NCBI GenBank assembly: GCA_034406715.1
Contig: CP137870.1
Coordinates: 1,178,001-1,242,000 of the forward strand
Length of the DNA stretch: 64,000 nucleotides
DNA from: Rhodotorula mucilaginosa
Taxonomy: Eukaryota; Basidiomycota; Microbotryomycetes; Sporidiobolales; Sporidiobolaceae
Reading direction: 5' to 3'
How positions within the stretch are numbered: the first letter of the stretch is position 1; the number at the start of each line of letters is the position of its first letter. Shown in pieces: positions 32,404 to 42,486 of the stretch. The notes below the pieces were generated by a model. That model was not told the origin of the DNA, did no database searches, and worked only from the letters and a program-made list of their open reading frames with translations. A program made the translations under genes and the position numbers.

Positions 32404-35177
32404 ATGTCGCTTTCAACTCGCCGTCCCGCCGCTGGCCGGTCGACCGCTTCCTTCTTCTCTTTCACCCTCGCCGCCGCCGTCATTTTTTCGCTCGTCTCTT
32501 CCGCCTCGGCCCTTCCGACTCTCCGACAAGCACGAGATGCGGTCGCACCCGAATCGCTCTTCCGGAGAGCAGCACCGCACGTCGGACCCGCCCGACCGGT
32601 CGAGCGACTCCGCCTCCGTCGCAACCTCGAGTCGGTCCCGCACGGTCGCCGCAACGCCGAGAACGCTTCCCTCCGCCCCGCGGTGCCGGTCACCGCAGGC
32701 GCAGTCAACCCGAAGCGCGCCAAGCGGGACGACGTCGTCTCCGCCGCCGGGGCTCGCGCGAGTAACCCCAAGGTGAAGCGAGCGAGCGTCGACGCCGGCA
32801 TCGTGCGAGCAGCCAACCCCAAGGCGAAACGCGCCGTCCAGTCCTCCGAGCCGGAACCGGAACAACACTTTGTCAACATTGCTCGTCGCGCAGCTGGTCT
32901 GCCGGCGGTCGTCCTCAACCCGAAGAAGCGCTCGCTCGAGAAGCGCGCCGTCGTCGAAGCCACCATCTCGGTCTCGCCTTCTCCGTCCCGCGCCGCATCG
33001 AAGCGCTCCGTCAAGCGTAGCCTCATGGACCGCGTGCGTCGCTTCCTCGCAGCCCGCGCGACCTCGACCGACTCGAGTGGAGGCCCCGTCTTCTCGCCCG
33101 ACATTCACCGCATGATCCTCGCCGTCCCGAACCCCAAGTCGCCCAACTTCCCCGGCAACGGCGGAGGTTCCTCCTCTTCGTCGAGCGCTGCCCCTTCTAC
33201 CACGACTAGTCGCGCTTCGTCGACGACAACGTCGCAACCCGCTTCGACGACGACGTCCAAGCCGGTCACGACGACGACTTCGAAGCCTGTGACGACAACG
33301 ACGACGACGACTTCGGCTGCCCCTAGCGCCACTGTATCGCCTGACGAGAAGATGCTCTCGGGCGGTTACTACACGGCTTGGGGCATCGACACGCTCCCGC
33401 CGAGCAAGGTCAACTACGCCATGTTCGACATCATCAACTTTGGTAAGCTCTCTTCTCACGTTTCGAGAGTTCAGCGCTTCGATTGGGGCACGAACTGACA
33501 TCCTCTCCCCCCTTACAGCCTTTGCTATTCCGACTTCCGACGGCATCGTGACTCTGGACGACTGGTCCGGCTCGACCCTCGTCCAAGTCGTCAAGGGCGC
33601 CCACGCTCACAACACCAAAGTCGCCCTCTCGATCGGAGGCTGGACCGACTCGACCTACTTCTCGAGCGCCGTCTCGTCCTCGTCGGCGCGGACCAAGTTT
33701 GTCAACAGCATCGTTGCGCTCGTGCAGAAGTACAACCTCGACGGTGTCGACATCGACTGGTGAGTCTTCCGCCCCTTTTTTCGGCGCGTGCGCAGTCTCT
33801 CAGCAGCTTCCTGACTCGGTCCGACTCTACGCAGGGAGTACCCCGGGACTCAGGGTAACCCCGGCAACCAGATCTCGTCGAGCGACACGCAAAACATGCT
33901 CGCGATGCTGCAGCTCCTCCGCCAAAAGCTTCCGAACACGCTTCTGTCGACCTGCACGACTCAGCAGACCTACATCGGCGCAAACGGCAACCCCGTCGGC
34001 GACGTGAGCCAGTTTGCGAACGTCTTGGATCACGTCATGGTCATGAACTACGACGTCTGGGGAGGTTCGTTTGCCCGTGCCCTCTTTCTCCCTCCACAAG
34101 TCCCTCCATGCTGATATCTCCGACGAATCCGCAACAGCCTCGAGCACGCCCGGACCGAACGCTCCGCTCTCGAACGCCTGCCCGAACTCGCTTCAACCGA
34201 ACGCCAACATGGTCTCTGCGATCGCGGCCTGGGAGGCGGCCGGCATGCCCAAGAAGAAGATCCTCATGGGTGTCCCGGGGTACGGCTACGTCTCGTCCTC
34301 GAAGGCGACGAGCCTGATCCACAAGCGCGACGAGGTCCCGAAAACCGGTCTCTCGAACCGCCACATGGCCAACCTCGCCCTCAAGGAGCGCAACATGTCG
34401 ATGGGTCACCGGGCCTACATCGAAGGACACCGCCAGCTCGCCGCACGCAAGGAGCAGGCCCGCCTCGCCGCCAAGCGCGAGAAGCGTCGCAGCGAAGCGA
34501 GCGAGAAGGCCAAGCGCGGCAGTCCGATCTTCTGCCCTGGGAACCACTCGGGTCTGCCCTGCCCCGGCGTCACGGACCAGAACATCGCCGACATTCACTG
34601 GAACCCGCTCGTCAACTCGTCGACGGACGGCGCGATCGCTGGCCCGGGCGGCGTCTTTTCCGGTTCGGGCGGGATCAAGGTCGGCACGGGCGACGTTTCG
34701 AGCCTGCTCGGGAACCAGATCGGGTTCAACCAGATGATCAACAGCGGCGTCATTGCCAAGGACTCGAAGACGCTCGAGTGGGTCGGCGTCAACGGCTACA
34801 CCGTCAAGCAAGACTCGTGCTCCTCTACGGTGCGTCTCTCTCGCTTCTCCCTTTCTTGACTGTCAAAAGCAGTTTGGACTGACTCGCGCTCATCACGTCT
34901 CTACAGCCCTTTGTTTACAACCAGGATCGCTCGGTCGTAATCACTTACGATGACCCGCACTCGCTCGGTCTCAAGGGTGCGATGGCGCGGGACAAGGGCA
35001 TTGCCGGCGTGCTCATGGTCAGTACCTCCCTTTCTCTTTCCCTCCTTCGTCGGCCGTTGAGCGCCTGCTGACATCGACTTTGATTGCTTGCAGTGGGAGA
35101 TGTCGCACGACACGAGCGACTTCCAGCTCGTGCAGAGCTACCGGAACGGGATGGGCCTCAACCCTCTCGGCAACTAG
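32404..35177 (+). CDS. GH18 chitinase-like secreted protein with dibasic-rich prodomain
   Basis: Six exons: 32404-33442, 33519-33759, 33835-34064, 34138-34829, 34907-35017 and 35094-35177; 798 aa. A signal peptide (hydrophobic SFTLAAAVIFSLVSSASA) is followed by ~200 residues with repeated NPKxKRA-type units (VNPKRAKRDD, SNPKVKRAS, ANPKAKRAV, LNPKKRSLEKRAV), candidate Kex2 sites. A Ser/Thr-rich linker comes next, then the GH18 barrel: GYYTAWGIDTLPPSKVNYAM, VALSIGGWTDSTYFSS and the catalytic DGVDIDWEYPG. Later motifs are VMVMNYDVWG and the C-terminal GVLMWEMSHDT. A Lys/Arg-rich insertion of about 65 residues interrupts the barrel after ILMGVPGYGYVSSSK. Expected activity is chitin hydrolysis at the wall; the insertion might be excised or alter activity (inference). 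Confidence 0.9.
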
Positions 35178-36106
35178 ACTTTCTCGCCGTCATTCGACAT
35201 ACAGGAGCCTGGCGCTCCTGTTCGACGACGACCTCTTGTGCCGTACCCCCGATGTTCGAGACCCGAGGTGCATCTCGGTTGATCCGATTTGCTCCCTCCT
35301 GGTCGTGGTCTTCGCATCGACGCGGTTTCGTCGGCCTTTTCCTTCCTTCCCTTCACGCGCATAACTTATCTTCCCTGTTGTCACTATTCCGCTCTCCCTC
35401 TCTCTTACGACGACTCGGGGCTGGTTCCCCGGTCTCTCTCGCTCTCCGCGCTCGGTGGCGCGATCGCCTGTCCTCGTCCGAGGATGCTGTGCACCTCGAC
35501 CTACAGATTGCCAGGCCGCGCCACCGACGAGCGCTTGTGACACCACTATTACATCTCTTTTTTGAGTAGACACTCCGTCCCGATGGTAGCCCTGATACGC
35601 CTTGCCTCGCGACCCTATGCAACTGCATCGTTTCTTTAGCATCATCAACAATGTCGCCGGAGTTTCGCGCAAGTTTCGGTTTCGGCGCAGACTCTAACGG
35701 ATTGTGTCGAATGCGGACCATACTGGCATGACTGCAGAGTACTTTGCATGCTCGCGGAGCTTAAGCTTGATCGGCCAGCTCAATCTGCCGCGCAATGCCG
35801 CGCATATGCCGCGTGGCGACGTGGCGCGCTGAAGCGATCGAGCCGAGCTCGGGTTTCAACGCGGAGTCGGGTTGAGCTCATCGAGAGCTCCACTTCCTGC
35901 TCTCCCTCCACGCTCATCTCATCTCGGTAAGCTCGCCTGCAGGTCGCAGAAGCTAGACTCGTGTACTGACTGCCTGCCTGTCCTGTCCGCTCCTGCCCCC
36001 GTCCCGCCCCTCGCTCGCCTCGTCGACCTACTTTGCCCCGCTTCAATCAACTTGACTGCCGACTCTCTACATCTGCCCGCCGGCGTGCACCTTCTACAGA
36101 TACATC
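35178..36106. other. GH18 3' flank and nucleolin-like promoter with 5' UTR intron
   Basis: About 930 bp with no coding gene recognised. A GTAAGC donor at 35927 and an acceptor CTACAG ending at 36099, seven bases before the nucleolin ATG, indicate a 173-nt 5' UTR intron of the downstream gene. Confidence 0.5.
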
Positions 36107-37782
36107 ATGGGCAAATCTACTTCCACCAAGCCCAGCAAGAGCGACAAGAAGGTCAAGTCGTCGGTCTCGGCCGCTTCCACCGCCACTCCCGTCAAGGCCG
36201 ACAAGGTCGACAAAAAAGCCGACAAGAAGGCTCTGAAGGCCCAGAAGAAGGCCGAGGAGGAGGCTGAGCGGAAACGCAAGGCCGAGGAGGAGGAGCGCAA
36301 GAAGCGCGAGGCAGAGGAAGCCGCCAAGGCCGCTGCCGCCGAGTCCTCCTCGAGCGACTCGTCCGACGACTCTTCGGACGACTCGAGTGACGACGAGGAG
36401 GAGGCCCCGAAGAAGACCAACGGCAAGGCCGCTGCCGAGTCCTCGAGCGACTCGTCGGACGACAGCTCGTCCTCGGAGGACGAGAAGGTGAGCTTGCTAC
36501 CTTTCGGTTTTCGCTTTGAGTAAAGATCGGCCTTGCTGACAGTCTACATCCCTGTGACAGCCCGCCGAGGTTGCGAAGTCTGTTGCTGGCAAGGCGACCG
36601 AAGCCGTCAAGACCGCTGTCGCCAACGGCAAGAAGGTTGTTGGCGAGGCTGCTGCTGCCGTCGCTGCCGCTGCCGACTCGTCGGACGACTCGTCTGACTC
36701 GAGCGACGACGAGGAGGAGGAGAAGAAGGAAGCCGCCAAGGAGGACTCGAGCAGCGACTCGGTGCGTCGAAATTTGCAAGTCTCGGTACAACTCGCTCGA
36801 GAAGCTGACTCCCCCTTGTCTTATTGTACCACAGTCTGACTCTTCCGACGACGACGAGGAGGACACCAAGATGGACGAGGCCCCGAAGGAGAGCAAGAAG
36901 CGCGCCGCTGAGGAGTCGTCTGCTCCGGCCAAGAAGGCCAAGGTCGAGGAGGACGGCGCCGCCGAGTCGACCACCGTCTTTGTCGGCCAGCTCTCGTGGA
37001 ACGTCGACAACGACTGGCTCCAGTCTGAGTTTGCCGAGTGCGGCGAGGTCAAGTCGGCGCGTGTCGTCACCGACCGCGACTCGGGTCGCTCGCGCGGATT
37101 CGGCTACGTCGAGTTTGCCACCGCCGAGGCTGCCCAGAAGGCCCTCGAGCTCGCCGGCAAGGAGGTTGACGGCCGTGCTATCAAGGTCGACATCTCGGCC
37201 CCGCGCCCGCCCCGTGACGGTGCCGGCCAGGACCGCCCGAAGAAGCAGTTCAACGACCAGCTCTCGGGCCCGGCTACCACCACTCTCTTTGTTGGCAACC
37301 TGCCGTTCTCGGCGAGCGAGGATGCCGTCTGGACCGCCTTTGCCGACTTCGGCGACGTGTCGTCCGTCCGTCTCCCGACCGACCCGGAGTCGGGTCGCCC
37401 GAAGGGCTTCGGCTACGTCGAGTTCTCTTCGCTCGAGGGCTCGCAGGCCGCCGTCACTGCCGGTGGTCCCGAATCGTCCGGCGAGGGTGTCCAGATCGAC
37501 GGCCGTCGTCTCCGTCTCGACTACTCGCAGCCGCGTGGTGACCGCCAGCAGGGTGGCGGCGGGCGCGGCGGCTTCAACGACCGTGGTCGTGGCGGCGGAC
37601 GTGGTGGCGGACGTGGCGGCCGTGGTGGCTTCAACGACCGAGGGGGCCGCGGTGGCGGACGCGGAGGCGGAAGGGGTGGCTCCTCGTCGCGAGGACGTGA
37701 CGGCGGCTGGGGCGCCAACCCGCGCTCGGGTGGCTTCGACGCCTCCAAGCCTGCCGGCGGCAAGAAGATCTCGTTCGACTAG
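36107..37782 (+). CDS. Nucleolin/Gar2/Nsr1-type nucleolar protein
   Basis: Three exons: 36107-36487, 36561-36761 and 36835-37782, 509 aa. The layout is textbook. A Lys-rich start (MGKSTSTKPSKSDKKVK) is followed by three acidic Ser/Asp/Glu tracts separated by basic segments, a nuclear signal (KKRAAEESSAPAKKAKVEED), RRM1 (TTVFVGQLSWNVDNDWLQSE, RGFGYVEFATAEAAQKAL) and RRM2 (TTLFVGNLPFSASEDAVWTA, KGFGYVEFSSLEGSQAAV). It ends in a long RGG domain. The family role is pre-rRNA processing and ribosome assembly in the nucleolus. A 5' UTR intron (35927-36099) is likely, as in many ribosome-biogenesis genes. The end of the coding region plus 3' flank recurs 1.3 kb downstream. Confidence 0.95.
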
Positions 37783-39141
37783 AGGTTCAACTCGCCGCTG
37801 CCGGAACCGGATGAGTCCCCCCTTGGGATGTGACCTTTTTTCCGCGGTCCTCAAAAGGGTCATTTGACGATCCGCTTTCCCTCCCTGCATTGTTTTTGGC
37901 TTAGATGGTCCCGGGTGTCGTCTCTCTCACGTCTCTGCGCTCTCCAGAGGACGTTGTATTGTAACACTCCATTTCGCCCGCATTTTTTACGCGTCTTGTT
38001 CTCGCTCGCCCATAAACGGCCATTGCTGGAGAAAACCACGGAAAGGGACACAGGAGAATGAACAAGAAAGCATTCGTAGGGTTTGGCAGTGCATGGACAC
38101 TCGCTATGCATAAGTACTTTTCTCGTCTCACGCATTGGGTGCTTGCCGCCACCAACGCCGCCACGCAAACCGTATTCAAAGGAGAGCGGAGGAGCACAAC
38201 GCAGATGGCACTACATGAGCAACAAAGCAAAAAGTGTGACATTATAGAGCCTGTACTTGTGTGCTTTTCCCTCCAGAATGGTGCGCGCTGCAGGGCAGAT
38301 GCAAGTGTTGATGAGCTCGGTTTCGCGTCGCGTGAGTTCTCAGGCTCGCCTTGGCTCGGGCACAAATACGTGGCCAGTACCGGAGGAGAGGGGTCGGTTT
38401 GTCATTGAGAAGAGGCGTTGGCATGCTGTATGATTTCGACCCGGGCAAGGAATATTTAGAAGGGTCCCACCACTTGCTGCCGCTAGCCGGTCTTGCAAGA
38501 GAAACGCCGGGGACTGTCTCCAGCTTTGTGCTTTGACAAAAGCGCAAAGGCTCTATTTGGGTCATTGCCCAGTATACACTGTCAGCCGATGTGCGGAATG
38601 GTTGCATTCCCAGCTTCGAAGCGCTCACGAACGTTGACTTCGCGCTTCTTTATTCTTGCTCTCGTCTAGCGGACGTCACCAATGCCAGTTCTTAGCACAA
38701 ACAGCATCTTACATCGCGTCGGACGCCGGACGCAAAGCGACGGCCACCGCTTCAAGACATCCGAGCACCGGTCAAAATCGCCAGAGGGAACTTTTCGCCC
38801 AGACTTCTCTCTTATCCTTGAGAACTTCCCCCGCCCTTACATTTTCCTCGAAGTTCACATCCTGAGTCACTGTTGACTCGCTCTAGCTTGTCGACAGCTC
38901 TGTACAATGCGACATGCGCAGACGACCCACTCGCAACTTGACAGTGGCGTCCCTCCGTCGACTGTCCGACGCGCTGCCGGTCTTCCCCAATCCATGACAA
39001 GCGGGCGCTCTAGAGTTGGCAGCATGCGTGTTGTAGTCTGGCAAGCAAAAGGCAACTAGGTGATACAGTCACGAAAGCAAAGGAGACAAAGGCACACTTT
39101 GAAAAAAGGAATTGCCACATTTCAAAGCCTCCGGACGAAGA
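37783..39141. other. Region without a recognised gene
   Basis: About 1.36 kb after the nucleolin-like gene. Its first ~95 bp are repeated at 39273-39366. Minus-strand frame 38242-38628 and other frames have no recognised motif and mostly lack an ATG near the start. Confidence 0.4.
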
Positions 39142-39366
39142 GGTGGCGGATGCGGAGGCGGAAGGGGTGGCTCCCCGTCGCGAGGACGTGACGGCGGCTG
39201 GGGCGCCAACCCGCGCTCGGGTGACTTCGACGCCTCCAAGCCTGCCGGCGGCAAGAAGATCTCGTTCGACTAGAGATCCAACCCGCCGCTTCCGGAGCTC
39301 GGATGAGTCCCCACTTGGATGTGTCCACTTTCCCGCCGTCCTCAAAGGCGTCACTTGACGCTCCGC
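39142..39366 (+). pseudogene. Duplicated 3'-end fragment of the nucleolin-like gene
   Basis: About 225 bp closely match 37651-37876: the last ~44 codons of the RGG tail, the stop, and ~95 bp of 3' flank. Both copies read SRGRDGGWGANPRSG and DASKPAGGKKISFD before TAG. Differences are scattered (for example GGFDA versus GDFDA, CTCCTCG versus CTCCCCG), more frequent after the stop. No RRM or start precedes the fragment, so it is a truncated duplicate, not a gene. Confidence 0.85.
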
Positions 39367-39659
39367 TCATCATTCGGGGAGACATGAGAGAAGGCAGACG
39401 GCAGTGGGCAACGTGAACAAAGATTACAGCCTCCGAACACTTTGCTCTGCCGTTTTCGTGCATTGCTTCAATCCCGTGCGCCGGAGATCCCCCCACAGCA
39501 TTATTACATGAAGCTGGCTTGGATTGTTCCCTGTCGCCCGCATGCATAGTGTCGCGAACATTGCGCGCGAGCCTTTCGCCAGGGTCTGCACCGCCCCCTT
39601 CTTCTTAACCTTCACGCTCCCTCGTCACGCCAACGCCGGAGAGATCCGCTGACCGGGCT

Positions 39660-40777
39660 ATGGGCTTGTTGACGATTATACGCAAAGCTCGGCTCAAGGA
39701 GCGCCAGGTCCGCGTGCTTATGCTGTCCGTCCATCTCTTCATCAGTTTCGCTCGTTCGGCACCTTTCCCACGCTGACAAGGAACGCTCTCCGACGCCTGC
39801 TTGTTACGGTATGCAGCGGACTGGACAATGCAGGCAAGACGACGATCTGCAAAGCGCTGCTGGGCGAGGATGTCGACCAAGTGAGCCCGACTCTCGGGTT
39901 CAATATCCGCACCATCGTCCACAACGGCTACACTCTCAACGTTTGTGAGTCCCTTTCCGCCATAAAGAGACAGGAAATTATCGCAGGATTTTAGGAGCGT
40001 GCTGACGAGGAACTGATGCAGGGGACATCGGCGGCCAGACGTCGCTCCGACCGTACTGGCGCAACTACTTTGAGCAGACTGATGCGGTCGTCTGGGTCGT
40101 CGATTCGTCGGATCGAGCTCGCATGGTGGACTGCAAGCGGGAACTGCACGGCTTGCTGCAGGAAGAGGTGCGTCAGCTCGGAGCCGCTCTCTTGCCTTCG
40201 TGTTCCCCCGTCGCTTTCGAGGCGGGACACGCGAGGCTGTAGAGTTGAAATTCTGTGCTCACCGACTTGAAAATTGTCTACAGCGACTGATGGGCGCGAG
40301 CTTGCTCGTCTTTGCCAACAAGCAAGATATCCGTGGCGCCATGTCGAGCGAGGAAATCGAGCAGGTGCGCCTCGCAGGAAACAGGCACGGAACGCCCGAC
40401 GCTTAAACACCGCACAATTCACTGACGTACCGTATTCCGTTCGGTATTTGAAACGCGCACAGGCCCTCGACCTGCCGGCGCTGTCCTCCTCGCATCGCTG
40501 GTCGATCCAGCCCTGCTCGGCGCGCTTCGTTCACCAAACCACCGACAACTCGTCCTCCTCACCTTCGACTCGTCCGCCCGCCGATGCCGCTGCGCCAGAC
40601 ACTCCCGCAAGAGCGCAACCGCTCCTCTCTGTCTCGCACCAGTCGGCCGATCCGCGCATCCTCGCCGGTCTCGATTGGGTCACGCATGAAGTCGGCTCGC
40701 GCGTGTACTACGGCACGCAGAATCAACTGAACCTGCCGGCGAACATCAAACCTGCTGGTTTGCCGGTGGCTTTGTAA
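39660..40777 (+). CDS. ARL2: ARL2-type small GTPase
   Basis: Five exons: 39660-39724, 39817-39944, 40022-40167, 40284-40364 and 40463-40777; 244 aa. The start [21 protein letters not shown]-loop [14 protein letters not shown], switch [11 protein letters not shown], switch [26 protein letters not shown] and the CSA-like PCSARF G5 box are all ARL2-like. ARL2 binds tubulin cofactor D and acts in alpha/beta-tubulin folding. After CSARF an extra ~50-residue Ser/Pro/Ala segment is inserted before the final helix ([16 protein letters not shown]), so the protein is about 60 residues longer than usual. Confidence 0.92.
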
Positions 40778-41217
40778 CAAAACGCTCATTACAGTGAGTT
40801 CCTGTTGGTTGCTTTCCGTCTGGAAGGAAGCTGACGCCGTTTTGTTTCTTTGATTGCGCGCAGACACATCTGCCTTCGATTCTAAACTTCTGTGCTTGTC
40901 GTACTATTACGCACTCTGCAACAAATGTTCCTACGTATGTCCGTTATTCGCCACCGGCGTGGGAAGAGCGCACATTCTATATTTTCTCTCTGCGCCCTGC
41001 GTGCACTTCTCGCTCTGCTCCCTGCGACTCCCCAGCCAGGACAGGCAAGGGACTACGGTCATTCATCCACAACAAATGAGAACGAATAGGCTTCCGAGCA
41101 GTTTTGTAGCTGAGCTCGCATTTCCACGTGAATGGGTCGCGCGGAAGCAGCTCCACCTGGGCGGGAGTTGCGCCACTCCCTCCCTCCCTCCCTTACCCAC
41201 ACCCTATAGAAGCAGAC
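40778..41217. other. ARL2 3' flank and promoter of mitochondrial RRM gene
   Basis: 440 bp. A GTGAGT donor ~17 bp after the ARL2 stop and a GCGCAG acceptor ~65 bp later suggest a 3' UTR intron. No gene is recognised. Confidence 0.4.
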
Positions 41218-42285
41218 ATGTTGCGCAGTGCTCTCAATATCGTCCGCACGAGTGTGCCGACCCGCCTCGCCCAGCCGGCGCTCGTCGTCGCGCGCTCTTT
41301 CACTCGCTCGAGCGTCGCTGCACCGCCGCCGTCGACTCCTCAGCTCGTCGCGAGCGTACAGCTCCGCACGGCCCTGTACGCGCACGGGCTGCACTCGTCT
41401 GCCCGTCTCCTCCAGGACGAACCCGAACCGAGCACCATCTTTGTCGGCCAGCTGTCGTGGAACGTCGACAACGAGTGGCTCGAGTCGGAATTTGAGCAGT
41501 ACGGCGAGATCAAGTCGGCGCGCGTCGTCACCGAGCGCGACTCGGGTCGGTCGAGGGGTTTCGGCTATGTCGAGTTTGCGAGCCCCGAAATGGCCAAGAA
41601 GGCGCTCGAGATGGCCGGCAAGGAAGTCGACGGTCGGTACATCAACGTCGACCTCGCCGCTCCGAGAGGTACAAACTCGACCTCGTCGTCCCCTCGGGCC
41701 GAGCGCGCCCCGCGCGAGTTCAGTCGCCAGGTGTCGGGACCGCCGACCGAGACCCTCTTTGTCGCCAACTTGCCCTTCTCCGCAACCGAGGAGGACGTCT
41801 CGACCGCGTTCGAAGAGTTCGGCACCGTCGTGTCGGTCCGGTTGCCCGTCGACGGCAGGTCGGGCTTGCCCAAGGGCTTTGGCTACGTCGAGTTCGAGTC
41901 GACCGAGCAGTCCAAGGCTGCGATCGACGCGGCTGGACCGGCTGAAGGGACCGAACCGATCGAGATGGACGGACGTGCGCTCCGTCTCGACTACTCGCAG
42001 CCGCGGCCGGAACGGACCGAGCGATCCTCCTTCGGGGGCGGAGGAGGGCGCTTCGCTGGTGGAGGACGCGGAGGTGGACGAGGAGGCTACGGGGGCGGGC
42101 GCGATGCCGGACGCGGACGATTCGACCGAGGTGGCGGCGACCGAGGCGAGCGATCTTTCGACCGAGGCGGCGACCGAGGCGGGCGGTCTTTCGACCGTGG
42201 CGGATACGGTGGACGGCGCGACGACTACAACGACCGGAGTGGGGGAGGAGGCGGACGGGACTACCAGCGCCGCGACCGGTACTGA
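41218..42285 (+). CDS. Mitochondrial paralogue of the nucleolin-like protein (two RRM, RGG)
   Basis: A single uninterrupted frame of 355 aa. The N-terminus MLRSALNIVRTSVPTRLAQP and the following ~60 residues are Arg/Ser/Ala-rich without acid, a strong mitochondrial presequence. RRM1 (STIFVGQLSWNVDNEWLESE, SARVVTERDSGRSRGFGYVE) and RRM2 (ETLFVANLPFSATEEDVSTA, LPKGFGYVEFESTEQSKAAI) match the nucleolin-like gene at 36.1-37.8 kb, and the linker RQVSGPPTETLF parallels NDQLSGPATTTLF. The C-terminus is RGG/FDRGG-rich. The acidic nucleolar N-terminus is absent. Likely a mitochondrial RNA-binding protein derived by duplication and retargeting; the direction of change is inference. The lack of introns could point to retroposition. 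Confidence 0.88.
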   Translation: MLRSALNIVRTSVPTRLAQPALVVARSFTRSSVAAPPPSTPQLVASVQLRTALYAHGLHSSARLLQDEPEPSTIFVGQLSWNVDNEWLESEFEQYGEIKSARVVTERDSGRSRGFGYVEFASPEMAKKALEMAGKEVDGRYINVDLAAPRGTNSTSSSPRAERAPREFSRQVSGPPTETLFVANLPFSATEEDVSTAFEEFGTVVSVRLPVDGRSGLPKGFGYVEFESTEQSKAAIDAAGPAEGTEPIEMDGRALRLDYSQPRPERTERSSFGGGGGRFAGGGRGGGRGGYGGGRDAGRGRFDRGGGDRGERSFDRGGDRGGRSFDRGGYGGRRDDYNDRSGGGGGRDYQRRDRY

Positions 42286-42486
42286 TCGAGACGTTCGGGC
42301 GTGATTTCCTTCGCAATTTTTCGCATGACGAGACTAGATACCCGGACCTGTATGTAGAACAGTGTGTGTAAACGTGCAGAACAATCGCTCCTCCCTGATG
42401 ATGCATCCATAAGCCGAGTCAACGTTCACGCTCATCTTTCTCTTGCCGGCCGAGATTGTCCGCTCTTCTCCTCTCTCGCCAAAACG

